Below, piece by piece: positions 47,819 through 56,188 of a stretch of DNA of 60,636 bases. Position numbers and translations under genes: made by a program. The notes beneath the pieces were generated by a model. The model was given only the letters and a program-made list of their open reading frames with translations, ran no database searches and had not been told where the DNA came from. The number at the start of each line of letters is the position of its first letter. Position 1 is the stretch's first letter. Source of the stretch: a virus; IMG/VR virus record IMGVR_UViG_3300019768_000005, positions 1-60,636 of that record; one strand, written 5' to 3'.

Positions 47819-48229
47819 TTAACCTTCTTCGGTATGCTCATGAACAAAGCCACCCTTAATAGTAAATGTTTTCTCATCGGATGCCTTCATCATGTATGTT
47901 TTTATTTTTAAACACTTTTCTTGTCTATGCCCAAGTAAGCGTTTTATTTTACCTGGACTATACATGAACCAATCTGTATCCTTTATTATAAATTTATCGG
48001 TATGTTTTGTTATATCTACGCCAAACATTGTATCAATAGGATCGTGTGCCACAAAGGTTCGTTCGAGCCCATGAATCACAACATCATCCCCAGCATAACA
48101 AACAACAACGTCTGTCAAAAAATGGTGTTGGTATGGCAGATATGCAAAGTCTCCGGTATACAGCACCGGCGTTTTTCTTGTGTTTGAGCCAAGCACTAAA
48201 TAGGCTTTATCGTATCTATGCTCTATCAT
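47819..48229 (-). CDS. Hypothetical protein
   Basis: This 136-residue beta-rich protein (YLPYQHHFLTDVVVCYAGDD) is unrecognised. AAGGATG precedes the ATG. The 85-base gap below it holds a CCCGG...CCGGG hairpin. Confidence 0.6.
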   Translation of the reverse strand: MIEHRYDKAYLVLGSNTRKTPVLYTGDFAYLPYQHHFLTDVVVCYAGDDVVIHGLERTFVAHDPIDTMFGVDITKHTDKFIIKDTDWFMYSPGKIKRLLGHRQEKCLKIKTYMMKASDEKTFTIKGGFVHEHTEEG

Positions 48230-48315
48230 TCGGACACATCCTTAATGACATCAATTACACCACCACACCACTTAATCTGCTGAATCGGAGTTCCGTCGGA
48301 ATACTTTTTATTCAA
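48226..48315 (-). CDS. Small peptide with TTG start
   Basis: This 29-codon ORF (NKKYSDGTPIQQIKWCGG and more) starts at TTG 48315 overlapping the stop of the T5orf172 gene, and its stop overlaps the next ATG. It may be a real coupled peptide or a fragment of a longer protein. Confidence 0.4.
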   Translation of the reverse strand: MNKKYSDGTPIQQIKWCGGVIDVIKDVSE

Positions 48316-49085
48316 AATTCAATCCCGTTATTAGCAAACTCATATGATTCTTGGAGAAGGCTCTTTATATCATTTTCATGGAATGAAATATTTTCAGTCT
48401 CGTATCTTTTATAGATTGCTGCACAAAGGGCATTATTCGTATTATAGCCTGTGGATTTTCTCTTGATATCTACAGCTGATAAAATCATACCAAGAATATA
48501 ATGTATCTTGTTATTAACCAAAGTAACAGCAGTCATGGATTTGCTGTCAAATACAGCATCATTTTTGTTTTCAATGCAACCTAAGAACATACTCAACACA
48601 GCATCATATTTCTTTAAAGCAATTAAATACCCACGACAGCGGGAATATAACTGATTGAATGAATCTTCCGTCAATAAATTAAGTAAGCATTCACTATTAG
48701 CCTCTTTTTTATATATCGGCTTCGATTCGAAGTAAGAATTTTCAATAAAGGTCGTTGCTTGTTCTATCGTTATATCAAACCATTCACCTATAATTTTTTT
48801 ATATGAGAAATGCTTGTGTGCAAGGTTTTCTATTTCACTATAGTTTGAACATGGTATTGAAATAAAGGCCTTCTCTAAACATAGGCCTCCTTGCATAGTT
48901 ATATTTGCAAGCCTTGCCGCAGGCTCTTTTGTTTTGCCTATCTTAACACGATTTTCAGTTGATATTGCGTAAACGTATCCAAAACTTTTTGACGTTGTTT
49001 CTTTAAACTTTAATGTCTTTAATAGATATTTACGAACGGAGTCTTGATCTGAAATTGATTTTGTGGTAATTACTTGAATAGTCAT
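48312..49085 (-). CDS. T5orf172/GIY-YIG-like domain protein
   Basis: This 257-residue protein has the GIY-YIG-related T5orf172 block GYVYAISTENRVKIGKTKE (36-54), RLANI and IENLAHKHFSYKKIIGEWFD (about 87-106). Such domains accompany phage antirepressors. Its first residues MTIQVITTKSISDQ echo MTIQSNTTTSISNQ of the antirepressor at 47733, indicating a shared start module. The helical C-terminal part is unrecognised. Confidence 0.75.
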   Translation of the reverse strand: MTIQVITTKSISDQDSVRKYLLKTLKFKETTSKSFGYVYAISTENRVKIGKTKEPAARLANITMQGGLCLEKAFISIPCSNYSEIENLAHKHFSYKKIIGEWFDITIEQATTFIENSYFESKPIYKKEANSECLLNLLTEDSFNQLYSRCRGYLIALKKYDAVLSMFLGCIENKNDAVFDSKSMTAVTLVNNKIHYILGMILSAVDIKRKSTGYNTNNALCAAIYKRYETENISFHENDIKSLLQESYEFANNGIEF

Positions 49086-49113
49086 GGATTTTAATCCCTT
49101 TCATTAAAGTTTG

Positions 49114-49189
49114 TGATCAGAGCCTGGAAGACACCCACTGTCTTTCAGGCTTGTTTGTTTATACTATCATATCAGATACAGCATATCAA
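49114..49189 (-). promoter_or_regulatory. Promoter-leader RNA element, copy 2
   Basis: Minus strand: TTGATA (49184-49189), 17 bp, TAGTAT (49161-49166), then a GCCTG/CAGGC hairpin (49122-49150) with a GTGGG loop and TGATCA-type end. It is homologous over its full length to copy 1 (49951-50024) but stem bases differ in a compensated way. Confidence 0.7.
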
Positions 49190-49190
49190 T

Positions 49191-49922
49191 CTAAGAACAT
49201 TGAAGTTCATGATACTTGCACCCGGCTTTCTTGTGTATCGCCTTGTGGCAATCGCGGCAAAGCGTCACGCAGCAATCAGGGTCATTGGCCGTCATTGGGT
49301 TTTGCGTGGCCGGTACGGTGTGGTGGCAGTGCAAATACTCCGTTGAACAGCATTTCTGGCAAGTGTAATCGTCGCGCTTTAAAACGAGTTGGCGTAGGGA
49401 TGGGTTGGATTCTCTTGAAGATGCCTTTTTATATCCTTTTGGGTAATTTCTTCTTTTATAGGTTGGGCAAGATTCTTTACACCCATGTGAACAATATAAT
49501 CTACATTCTCCAAAACCGTTTTTATTTATAGACCGCAATCTGTCCCTAACTGATTGTATAGTAGGTGTAAACTCACGTCCACAATAGGCACATTTTACTA
49601 TAAGCAATCCAGCTTTACCATGGTTACATTTTTCATAAACACATAAGTTCACAGATACAGGATCACTGTATTTAGCCATGCGTTTCACATGTTTTTTTTG
49701 TTTCTGCTTTTCAGTTGTTGAATTTTCTACATAATATTTTTTCCTATATTCGCGGTAACATGACTTGCATTGTGATTTTAAAAGGCTACCATTTTTCCCA
49801 AAAAACTCCAAGGTGTCCGGAAGAGTAAATCCGCATTTCGTGCAGGTCTTGGTCTTTTGATCAGGTGAGTTTAAATATGATTGCGGTACGGCAGTCGGTG
49901 TGTTAATATTCGAATCAGTCAA
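49191..49922 (-). CDS. HNH endonuclease with zinc fingers
   Basis: This 243-residue protein has three N-terminal Cys modules (CTKCGF, CKSCYREY, then CAYCGREF) and a C-terminal HNH core (LVLKRDDYTCQKC, HCHHTVPA, DCCVTLCRDCHKAIH). It is likely a homing endonuclease. GGAGG precedes the start. It follows leader copy 1. Confidence 0.85.
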   Translation of the reverse strand: MTDSNINTPTAVPQSYLNSPDQKTKTCTKCGFTLPDTLEFFGKNGSLLKSQCKSCYREYRKKYYVENSTTEKQKQKKHVKRMAKYSDPVSVNLCVYEKCNHGKAGLLIVKCAYCGREFTPTIQSVRDRLRSINKNGFGECRLYCSHGCKESCPTYKRRNYPKGYKKASSRESNPSLRQLVLKRDDYTCQKCCSTEYLHCHHTVPATQNPMTANDPDCCVTLCRDCHKAIHKKAGCKYHELQCS

Positions 49923-49950
49923 GGTTCAACCTCCTTCAAAGGTTTTATTT

Positions 49951-50024
49951 TGATCAGAGCTCGGACGATCCCCACGATCTCCGGGCTTGTTTCTTACAGT
50001 ACCATACCAAATACAAGATATCAA
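49951..50024 (-). promoter_or_regulatory. Promoter-leader RNA element, copy 1
   Basis: Minus strand: TTGATA (50019-50024), 17 bp, TACTGT (49996-50001), then a hairpin (49959-49986) with arms GCCCGGA-GATC and GATC-TCCGAGC around GTGGG, and TGATCA. Homologous to copy 2. Confidence 0.7.
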
Positions 50025-50038
50025 CCGTCAAGTAATGC

Positions 50039-50067
50039 TTGACAGTTCGAAATAAAAATTATATTCT
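50039..50067 (+). promoter_or_regulatory. Promoter for the tRNA-like RNA
   Basis: TTGACA (50039-50044), 17 bp and TATTCT (50062-50067). It diverges from leader copy 1. There is no plus-strand protein gene behind it. Confidence 0.6.
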
Positions 50068-50074
50068 ATTATTC

Positions 50075-50213
50075 CATTGCGGTTGTGGGGCGTTACTTTT
50101 GGCTATATAGATCGGCCCCTTGTGAGCCCACAACCGCATTGCTGGAAAAATAGACAAGCGCCAATGGTTTGGGTATGAATATACGCGGGTTCGATTCCGG
50201 TATCCGATACCAA
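50075..50213 (+). ncRNA. Structured RNA with tRNA-like 3' end
   Basis: A 12-bp inverted repeat (50078-50089 with 50127-50138) is followed by GCGGGTTCGATTCCGGT and ATCCGATACCA (50186-50212), which read as a T-arm (one mismatch) plus acceptor 3' strand and CCA. I find no full cloverleaf; only ATCGG at 50111-50115 could pair with CCGAT. It may be a degenerate tRNA, a tRNA-mimic or an att-like fragment. The 294-base gap between genes holds nothing else. Confidence 0.4.
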
Positions 50214-50216
50214 TTC

Positions 50217-50603
50217 TTATTTAGCAACCTGAATCTGTTCTGTCGTTCGCCTTTCGTCACGATCAAGCAAAACAAGGATAGACCCATTTATTTTCGATAC
50301 GCTACTGTTCATCTTCCTGATATCTTTTTGAGTTGTGTCAATGCTTTGTAAAATTTGGGTGACCGAAGTTTCGATCCTGGCAACCTTATTATCAACGTCA
50401 CGAATGCTTATCTGGTTCGCCATGATCCTGCCGTTATGCTCACGACCTATCCGGTCAATGTCTTTTTGGGCGTGTGATACTTCTGATTTTGCGCTCCAAG
50501 TAAAAAATAAAGCTGCAAAAAATAATGGGATTAGAATAGGGATAATTGATTTAGAAAAATACTGGCAGATAGTTGATATTGTGGATGAATTAGAGTTTGA
50601 CAT
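50217..50603 (-). CDS. Membrane-anchored coiled-coil protein
   Basis: This 128-residue protein has one transmembrane segment (IIPILIPLFFAALFFTW, 20-36) and then a coiled coil with MNSSVSKINGSILVLLD. Its plan is that of spanin-like or holin-associated proteins; the role is unknown. It follows the MuF gene. Confidence 0.65.
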   Translation of the reverse strand: MSNSNSSTISTICQYFSKSIIPILIPLFFAALFFTWSAKSEVSHAQKDIDRIGREHNGRIMANQISIRDVDNKVARIETSVTQILQSIDTTQKDIRKMNSSVSKINGSILVLLDRDERRTTEQIQVAK

Positions 50604-50616
50604 ATGTACCTTGTGC

Positions 50617-51708
50617 TTAGTTAATTAGACCTATGTAATTACCGTCTTTGTCTTTTTTTAAGAGTTTTACCACGCCATTTTTATCAGACAAGTCTTTAAT
50701 TTTAATTTTTCCGGACTTCCAAAGTTTATACCTGTTAGGCCCAAGAAAATCCATTTGATACTTTTTATCCCTTGATTTAAGGAATCCTTCAAAGTCTCCA
50801 ACAAATTGACCTGCTTCAATTATTTTTCTTTTATCACCACGTTCAGTGTACGGGCGAATATTGCTTTTAAGTTCGTCTATATCCAAACCAAGATTTTTAT
50901 AAGTATCTGTCTTGGGTAAAAGAAAACATCGGCAGCGGGGATGAATTGGAGCTGTTGGATGGGGTTCATTTAAATCCCAGACCCTTCCATCGAGCGATGC
51001 GCATATCATGCAAGTGCCTCGGCCATGTATAGTTGACACTTCAAGCGTTGCACTCCATTCGACACGTTTTACGATATCTGAGTTTGCTTTATAAACAGCT
51101 TCGGCGGCATCGTTATTTATTGACGCAATATAAGTCCTAACAAGCGTTTCCGCATCGGTTTTGATGACACCAAAGGCCTCTTCCATATGCTTAACAATCT
51201 TGTCCGTGCTAAGACCCTGAAGAGTATCTGCAATAATAGCCGTTTGAAGTTCATCTGCTATCCTGAGTTCAAATGTATCCTTAACCCAATCCTCAAGCAA
51301 CTTGCCACCAACCGGAGTTGACACCACCATGGCCCGAAGCTGATCAGGCGAAACAGCAGAAAAGTTGAACCCAACCGTCTCCGCAAGCTTCCCATCAAAC
51401 GAAAGCATGTTGTCGTATTTTTGAAAAGAATATTCCCCGGCCACGACAGACGCATCTATAATGTCGCTGGATAGCTTGGCTTGGATGCCGAATGTCAACC
51501 GGTTAAGTTCTTCCAGGACCTCAAATTCCCGGGCCTTAGACGTAAACACCCCGGCAAGATCAGCAACATCATCAAACAGTTGTTCCCGCGCAATATCCAA
51601 CGCCTTCTGGATCTGGACCAACGAGGCGTCGGTGTATTGCTCTATTCGGTACTGCTGCTCTATATTGCGATAAAGCAGCAATAGGTCTTTGTATTCGTCA
51701 CCTGTCAT
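50617..51708 (-). CDS. MuF-type head morphogenesis protein
   Basis: In this 363-residue protein, residues 190-270 hold TYIASINNDAAEAVYKANSD, WSATLE, CMICASLDGRVW and APIHPRCRCFLLPK, the signature of phage Mu gpF/SPP1 gp7 minor head proteins (zinc-binding CxxC...HPRCRC). The helical N-terminal part contacts the portal. It lies downstream of portal genes. Confidence 0.9.
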   Translation of the reverse strand: MTGDEYKDLLLLYRNIEQQYRIEQYTDASLVQIQKALDIAREQLFDDVADLAGVFTSKAREFEVLEELNRLTFGIQAKLSSDIIDASVVAGEYSFQKYDNMLSFDGKLAETVGFNFSAVSPDQLRAMVVSTPVGGKLLEDWVKDTFELRIADELQTAIIADTLQGLSTDKIVKHMEEAFGVIKTDAETLVRTYIASINNDAAEAVYKANSDIVKRVEWSATLEVSTIHGRGTCMICASLDGRVWDLNEPHPTAPIHPRCRCFLLPKTDTYKNLGLDIDELKSNIRPYTERGDKRKIIEAGQFVGDFEGFLKSRDKKYQMDFLGPNRYKLWKSGKIKIKDLSDKNGVVKLLKKDKDGNYIGLIN

Positions 51709-51812
51709 TTTTCAAAAATAACGCCTTTTGCTGCCGCATCTAATATTCTGTCCGCTGGAAGGTCGAGCCTTGTAACTCCACCTATTTCGATAATATTTGT
51801 ATTTTGATCCAC
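51705..51812 (-). CDS. Small structural-region protein (GTG start)
   Basis: This 35-residue protein (NTNIIEIGGVTRLDLPADRI) matches a common small phage protein with VTRLDLPADRVL. GTG 51812 follows GAGGGGACTTG; the frame further up lies inside the upstream gene. It overlaps the MuF start. Confidence 0.6.
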   Translation of the reverse strand: MDQNTNIIEIGGVTRLDLPADRILDAAAKGVIFEK

Positions 51813-51813
51813 A

Positions 51814-52110
51814 TCAAGTCCCCTCAATATAAAATTTTTGCTTAAATATTTCACCGGCAGCATAAGAACCATCGCTGAACCGAACATGTGCCCAAAACTT
51901 CCAGGTGCCTGGTTTGTCAATGTCGTCTTCAGATGTTACTCTATAAGTTATTTCTCCTGTCGAGTCGTCTGATGACACAGCGTTAAATTCCCCTGTTGTT
52001 GTTAAATCTGGTTTTACATATTTTATTACCAATGCCGTTGCCCCTGTAATATCTTGCCCAACAGTGGCTACTAAATCCAACGCTGTTTGTCCTACGAAGA
52101 CTTTTCCCAT
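51814..52110 (-). CDS. Beta-rich structural protein
   Basis: This 98-residue protein (VKPDLTTTGEFNAVSSDDST, KPGTWKFWAHVRFSDG) has an immunoglobulin-like beta pattern found in small virion proteins. Position in the head cluster agrees. Confidence 0.65.
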   Translation of the reverse strand: MGKVFVGQTALDLVATVGQDITGATALVIKYVKPDLTTTGEFNAVSSDDSTGEITYRVTSEDDIDKPGTWKFWAHVRFSDGSYAAGEIFKQKFYIEGT

Positions 52111-52112
52111 AC

Positions 52113-52304
52113 TTAATCACCTATATTGCTGTCAAATTCAATTCTTTTCGTTATGTAGCTATCAAAATAGATTGACATTGTGATAATACTATCAAATTCT
52201 ACAACCTCGCGCCAGGTCGAAACAATAACGTCTCCATATTCCGGAAAATAATTTTCAGAAAAATAAGATTCGGCAATATAATTGCCTTGGATGTATCCTG
52301 ACAT
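52113..52304 (-). CDS. Small aromatic protein
   Basis: This 63-residue protein (GYIQGNYIAESYFSENYF) has a Tyr/Asn/Phe-rich start seen in other phage structural clusters. Overlaps the long structural gene by one base. Confidence 0.6.
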   Translation of the reverse strand: MSGYIQGNYIAESYFSENYFPEYGDVIVSTWREVVEFDSIITMSIYFDSYITKRIEFDSNIGD

Positions 52305-54049
52305 TATTCACCGTCCAAAGCAATTGCGGTTCTATTGCCGCTTTCATCGACCGTTGCCGTTATCCTGTTTTTATCATCTGCGGAACTCCTAAAATTAATA
52401 GTATTTGTTCCGCCTCCAGTAGATTTACCGGCAGCGAATGCAAAAATGATGCGCAACATCTCTTGCAAGTCATATCCACCATCTGTAACTCCTGCAATAA
52501 GATCGGCAACAGACATATTATTCAAGGCTGATATCTGAGACGGAATAGTAGTCCCTGTGTTTGTCAAAATATCGGAAATTTTCAAATCTAAAGCAGACTC
52601 TGTGGCTGTAATGGCTGACTCTACGTCTGATTGATCGGCTGGATCAACCGGTAGGTTGTCTGTCTTAGCCCTGATAGCATCAATAATAACATCCAATGCG
52701 GCAACCTCTGCGCTCGTTGATACACTTGACACATCTGCTTTGTATGTTGATGCGTCGTCACTGTGAGCAATATCACCAGTTACATTTAGCTTGTCAATGT
52801 ATCCTGCCCTAACAGATGTTAATCTTGATATCAATGTATCAATGTTTGTAGCCACTGTGCTCAAACTGTCCGATGTTGCAAAACCAGTAGCCGTTGCCCA
52901 TGACCCTTGATTTGTCTGTAGATCGTTTGTGTCTGCTACAATAGCTGCAAGCTTTGTGGAGTTGGTGTCAATCTCTGATCGGATTTCTTCAGCCGATGGC
53001 GCAGACCCTGCGGCACCAGTTATCCAAGCAGCATCACCACGATCCCTTATAGCCTCCAAAGAATCTGTTTCCCCAGAAAAAGTTGTGCCTTTAACATCAT
53101 TTAAATGGTTTATGATTGTTGTTTGATTAGACGCACTTGCCAACGTAGACACATCTGCTTTGTAATCGCTTACAGACTCAGAAGGTATGAGGTTTTGATT
53201 TTTTGCCCCAAACGTTCCTGCCGTTGTGTGTCCAGAAATGGCCTCGTCCCAAACAGCGTCAGCCAAAACAGAGACATCAACGCCTCCAGATGATGCGGTA
53301 GCGAGTGCAATTCCAGCCGTGCCAGCGGTAGTGTGACCGCTAAGGAGTTCATCCCAAACAGCATCAGATATTGATGTTGGGCTTATTGCGTCAATCAAAG
53401 CCTTTAATGCCCCAAGCCCATCTGTTGCGTTGCTAAGGTCGGCCTGGATACCATCAACAACAGTGTCAACTGTGGATAGATTTACAGCCTGAGCAATAGA
53501 CGTCAAAGCTCCTGAGTCGGGTAAATTATCGGTAGTAGCCTTAATGCCATCAATCAACGTATCAATAGATGCCAGCAAACCTGGGATCGTTGTACCGCTA
53601 TCCTCTAAAATTGCCGACAATTGTGTTGAATTAGCGTCAATGTGGGCTGTTATCTCAGACGTTGTCGGAGGGGTTGTGGTGTTCGCGCCATAATCAGCTA
53701 AAGCAATATCACACTGAGCGTTAACATCATCTGTTGATACATCATTAAGCAACCCGATCGCAGAATAAGCGTCACCTGTCTGTGGGGTTGTGGTGTAAAT
53801 ATTGACTGTTTGAACAAAAGCGCCCGAAATAGACATAGTAAAAGCAATATGTGCATAATTCGTTTCTGCTTGAGTTGGAATATATGACCAAACACCATTC
53901 CCCTCATGGACAGATGTCCCTGAACCTGTTGCCTGTGTGCCTCCATCGCCTAAGACATAAACAGTCGGGGTCCCGGATGTGATAATGCTTCCGTCTGTTG
54001 TCGATAGCATTTCGAAACAAATACTCTGATCGCCTGTATTTTTTATCAT
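52304..54049 (-). CDS. Large virion protein with helical repeats
   Basis: This 581-residue protein has a beta-rich N-terminal domain (about 1-90), then repeated helical units (IDANSTQLSAILEDSGTTIP and later copies; DAVWDELLSGHTTAGTAG and DAVWDEAISGHTTAGTFG), ending with GGGTNTINFRSSADDKNRIT. Long repeats of the DxVWDE..SGHTTAGT type are common in phage structural proteins. May form fibre-like parts of the virion. Confidence 0.75.
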   Translation of the reverse strand: MIKNTGDQSICFEMLSTTDGSIITSGTPTVYVLGDGGTQATGSGTSVHEGNGVWSYIPTQAETNYAHIAFTMSISGAFVQTVNIYTTTPQTGDAYSAIGLLNDVSTDDVNAQCDIALADYGANTTTPPTTSEITAHIDANSTQLSAILEDSGTTIPGLLASIDTLIDGIKATTDNLPDSGALTSIAQAVNLSTVDTVVDGIQADLSNATDGLGALKALIDAISPTSISDAVWDELLSGHTTAGTAGIALATASSGGVDVSVLADAVWDEAISGHTTAGTFGAKNQNLIPSESVSDYKADVSTLASASNQTTIINHLNDVKGTTFSGETDSLEAIRDRGDAAWITGAAGSAPSAEEIRSEIDTNSTKLAAIVADTNDLQTNQGSWATATGFATSDSLSTVATNIDTLISRLTSVRAGYIDKLNVTGDIAHSDDASTYKADVSSVSTSAEVAALDVIIDAIRAKTDNLPVDPADQSDVESAITATESALDLKISDILTNTGTTIPSQISALNNMSVADLIAGVTDGGYDLQEMLRIIFAFAAGKSTGGGTNTINFRSSADDKNRITATVDESGNRTAIALDGE

Positions 54050-54879
54050 TGGATTATCCTCGTTGGTTTTGAGGCGTTTAGTGCTGCTAAGTTAAAAGTT
54101 GGTATATCACCGCTCGGAATAAAATACGTGCGGAATGTTGGGGGTTGGATTAGGGCGTACGGGTTGTCGTACAAGTATGACACCTGACCATTGGACAAAT
54201 AACCATTATATACAAGCAACGAACTTATCGTAGCGTTTAGATAAACTGACTTGCCCGGGTTGTATAACACATATGTGGTAACAGCGCTATCTGTGATGGT
54301 CCCGTTGACTACATACGATGGTGACATCCTGTCGTTATAAATATGCCGCAGGTTGTCACCATCCCATGTAAAACCAAGCATAACCTGCTGTTTGGTTTTG
54401 ATTTCCCCGAAAGAAAAGTCGTTGGCGGCGGTCCATCCGTTAACCCCTGTCGTACCCAACAAGTTCCTGACTGTTCCTGAACTACTGTCCTGGATACCGG
54501 CACTGATTGAGTTGTCAGCCTTGAATATCGTACTTGCCTCAGTTACAACTGAATGTAGCGTTACGAGCGCAACAATTGACAACTTAGATAAACCGTTTGT
54601 GTTTGTTACAAACGAAGGGTTTTGTAACAAACTATCATCTACAGCATTACCGAAACCGTCAAACCCCCAGTCACCCGCCGCAACAGACATTGTTGTATAA
54701 GGTACGCCTGATATTACAGACCTGGCGTCACCAACAAACTCCCACATTGGATAGTATGCAATTATATTCCCCCCAAGCATACCCATCTGCTCGCAGTTGT
54801 TGACCACACTGTGTTCGACCAAGCTACCAGGACCCCACTGCTTGGGCCTTTGCTTCCACAAACCTCGCAGGAAAGTCAT
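54046..54879 (-). CDS. LamG/concanavalin-like virion protein
   Basis: This 277-residue beta-rich protein (FGEIKTKQQVMLGFTWDGDN, SVYLNATISSLLVYNG) has the pattern of lectin-like LamG domains that bind sugars. Its Trp/Gly-rich start (LRGLWKQRPKQWGPGSL) is also seen in phage surface proteins. Confidence 0.65.
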   Translation of the reverse strand: MTFLRGLWKQRPKQWGPGSLVEHSVVNNCEQMGMLGGNIIAYYPMWEFVGDARSVISGVPYTTMSVAAGDWGFDGFGNAVDDSLLQNPSFVTNTNGLSKLSIVALVTLHSVVTEASTIFKADNSISAGIQDSSSGTVRNLLGTTGVNGWTAANDFSFGEIKTKQQVMLGFTWDGDNLRHIYNDRMSPSYVVNGTITDSAVTTYVLYNPGKSVYLNATISSLLVYNGYLSNGQVSYLYDNPYALIQPPTFRTYFIPSGDIPTFNLAALNASKPTRIIQ

Positions 54880-55283
54880 TACTGAGCCTGCGGCAAAATC
54901 GGTACAATATTGAGCGACGCGGTAAATCCTACGTCTTCCGCAGCTATCGCAATTCGTGACAATTTATCCGGATAAAAAAGTGGTCCCAAGGGATATTCTC
55001 CTGTTTCCGCAGATGGTATTTTTACGTTCAACGATCCTGTATCAAACTTTGCCGGTGTGCCTGTCGATGCTCCGGAATAATACAGCCTGCAAATAGCATC
55101 ACCTCCTGTGTGTGCTGTGACGTTAACAAAGCATTGATACGCATGTGCCCCTGCACAATTGCCAGTAAGCGTATTGTCAAGCGTAACGCAACCAGTTGTA
55201 TCAAGTGCAGCGTCTGCGGTAAGGGCAATTGACGATTGGGCTTCAATACTAGAATCGTAAATAATAGGTATTCGCGTTGCCAT
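54879..55283 (-). CDS. Virion-associated protein
   Basis: This 134-residue Ala/Thr/Gly-rich beta protein (VTLDNTLTGNCAGAHAYQCF) is likely structural by position. Confidence 0.6.
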   Translation of the reverse strand: MATRIPIIYDSSIEAQSSIALTADAALDTTGCVTLDNTLTGNCAGAHAYQCFVNVTAHTGGDAICRLYYSGASTGTPAKFDTGSLNVKIPSAETGEYPLGPLFYPDKLSRIAIAAEDVGFTASLNIVPILPQAQ

Positions 55284-55717
55284 TATTCAAAATCCTCCAA
55301 GGTAATTTTCCGATCAAAAAGTTCTTCGGACCTGGACTTCAACACCTCTCCTTTGCGCATGAGCCTATTATATTCATCATCAGTTCCTACCCCTACAAGG
55401 TTTAAGCTTTTTAGTAAATCTCGTACTGGCTCAAGTGATAGGTTTATGCCTTTACCCTCGACTTCATCCATGATCATCTTTATGTCTTGTCCTAATTGAG
55501 TTGTTCCTGACATAAACTCTCTTAGTGCAATCCTGGACGGCTGGCTAAGATAAATTATGAATAAATCGCTTTTTGATATCATCACTGGTTCTATTGATAT
55601 CACCCACGATTCAACACTGGCAGACCCAGGTTTATTCAGTGCCTCAATAATTATTCTAGGGCTCGCACCGGTAAGTTCTGGATGCAAGTCTATTTCTGTT
55701 TGTAATCCTTCAAGCAT
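55283..55717 (-). CDS. Head-region protein
   Basis: This 144-residue protein has SWVISIEPVMISKSDLFIIY and IMDEVEGKGINLSLEPVRDL. Unrecognised; probably a head or adaptor component. Confidence 0.6.
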   Translation of the reverse strand: MLEGLQTEIDLHPELTGASPRIIIEALNKPGSASVESWVISIEPVMISKSDLFIIYLSQPSRIALREFMSGTTQLGQDIKMIMDEVEGKGINLSLEPVRDLLKSLNLVGVGTDDEYNRLMRKGEVLKSRSEELFDRKITLEDFE

Positions 55718-55745
55718 GTCTTTAAAATCCTTTGTTCTGTTTCAT

Positions 55746-55922
55746 TTAAACGCCCCGGCTATGGCTTCTTAATTTAACTTCATCAAATATATGATTGCCA
55801 TTCATCTCTCCAAGCCATGAAATATCTATATCAGTAATGGCAACCCCGGTTTTATCTTCATAGTCTTCTATTAGCTTCTTGAGTTCCTTTAAAAAGAGCC
55901 TTGTGCTGTCTTGTTTTTCCAT
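55746..55922 (-). CDS. Small helical protein
   Basis: This 58-residue protein (FLKELKKLIEDYEDKTGVAI, then DIDISWLGEMNG) starts at ATG 55922, five bases after the preceding stop. Unknown role. Confidence 0.6.
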   Translation of the reverse strand: MEKQDSTRLFLKELKKLIEDYEDKTGVAITDIDISWLGEMNGNHIFDEVKLRSHSRGV

Positions 55923-55926
55923 ATAT

Positions 55927-56172
55927 TCAACCGTTATCCTTATTACCGTTTTCGCATGGGAACATATATTTAAATTCATCAAATTTTGACGTATCCACAC
56001 CAAAACAGTTGGCCATGAACATTGCGGCAGCTATATTTGCTGCTTTGTTTTCCACTCCATTGTCATATGCTGCCATGGCTAAATCGCAATGCCATCCCCA
56101 TGCATAAGATTTATCATCCTTCAAAGCATTTGTAATTGCAGTCATTGCCTGTTCAATACTTAAATCTTCCAT
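55927..56172 (-). CDS. Conserved small phage protein
   Basis: This 81-residue protein (AWGWHCDLAMAAYDNGVENK, NIAAAMFMANCFGVDTSKF) matches a common phage protein with an NxAAA.FM.NCFG.D block. The function is unknown. Confidence 0.7.
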   Translation of the reverse strand: MEDLSIEQAMTAITNALKDDKSYAWGWHCDLAMAAYDNGVENKAANIAAAMFMANCFGVDTSKFDEFKYMFPCENGNKDNG

Positions 56173-56188
56173 ACATCCCCCGTTATTT

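Noticed and set aside
50111-50213. Complete functional tRNA
   Set aside because: Only the T-arm and CCA end are convincing; the T stem has a mismatch and no D or anticodon arm can be fitted at normal spacing.
50093-50287. Minus-strand ORF of 64 codons across the tRNA-like region
   Set aside because: It reads antisense through a T-arm-like sequence (WYRIPESNP), a usual artefact, and overlaps the 50217 gene in another frame.
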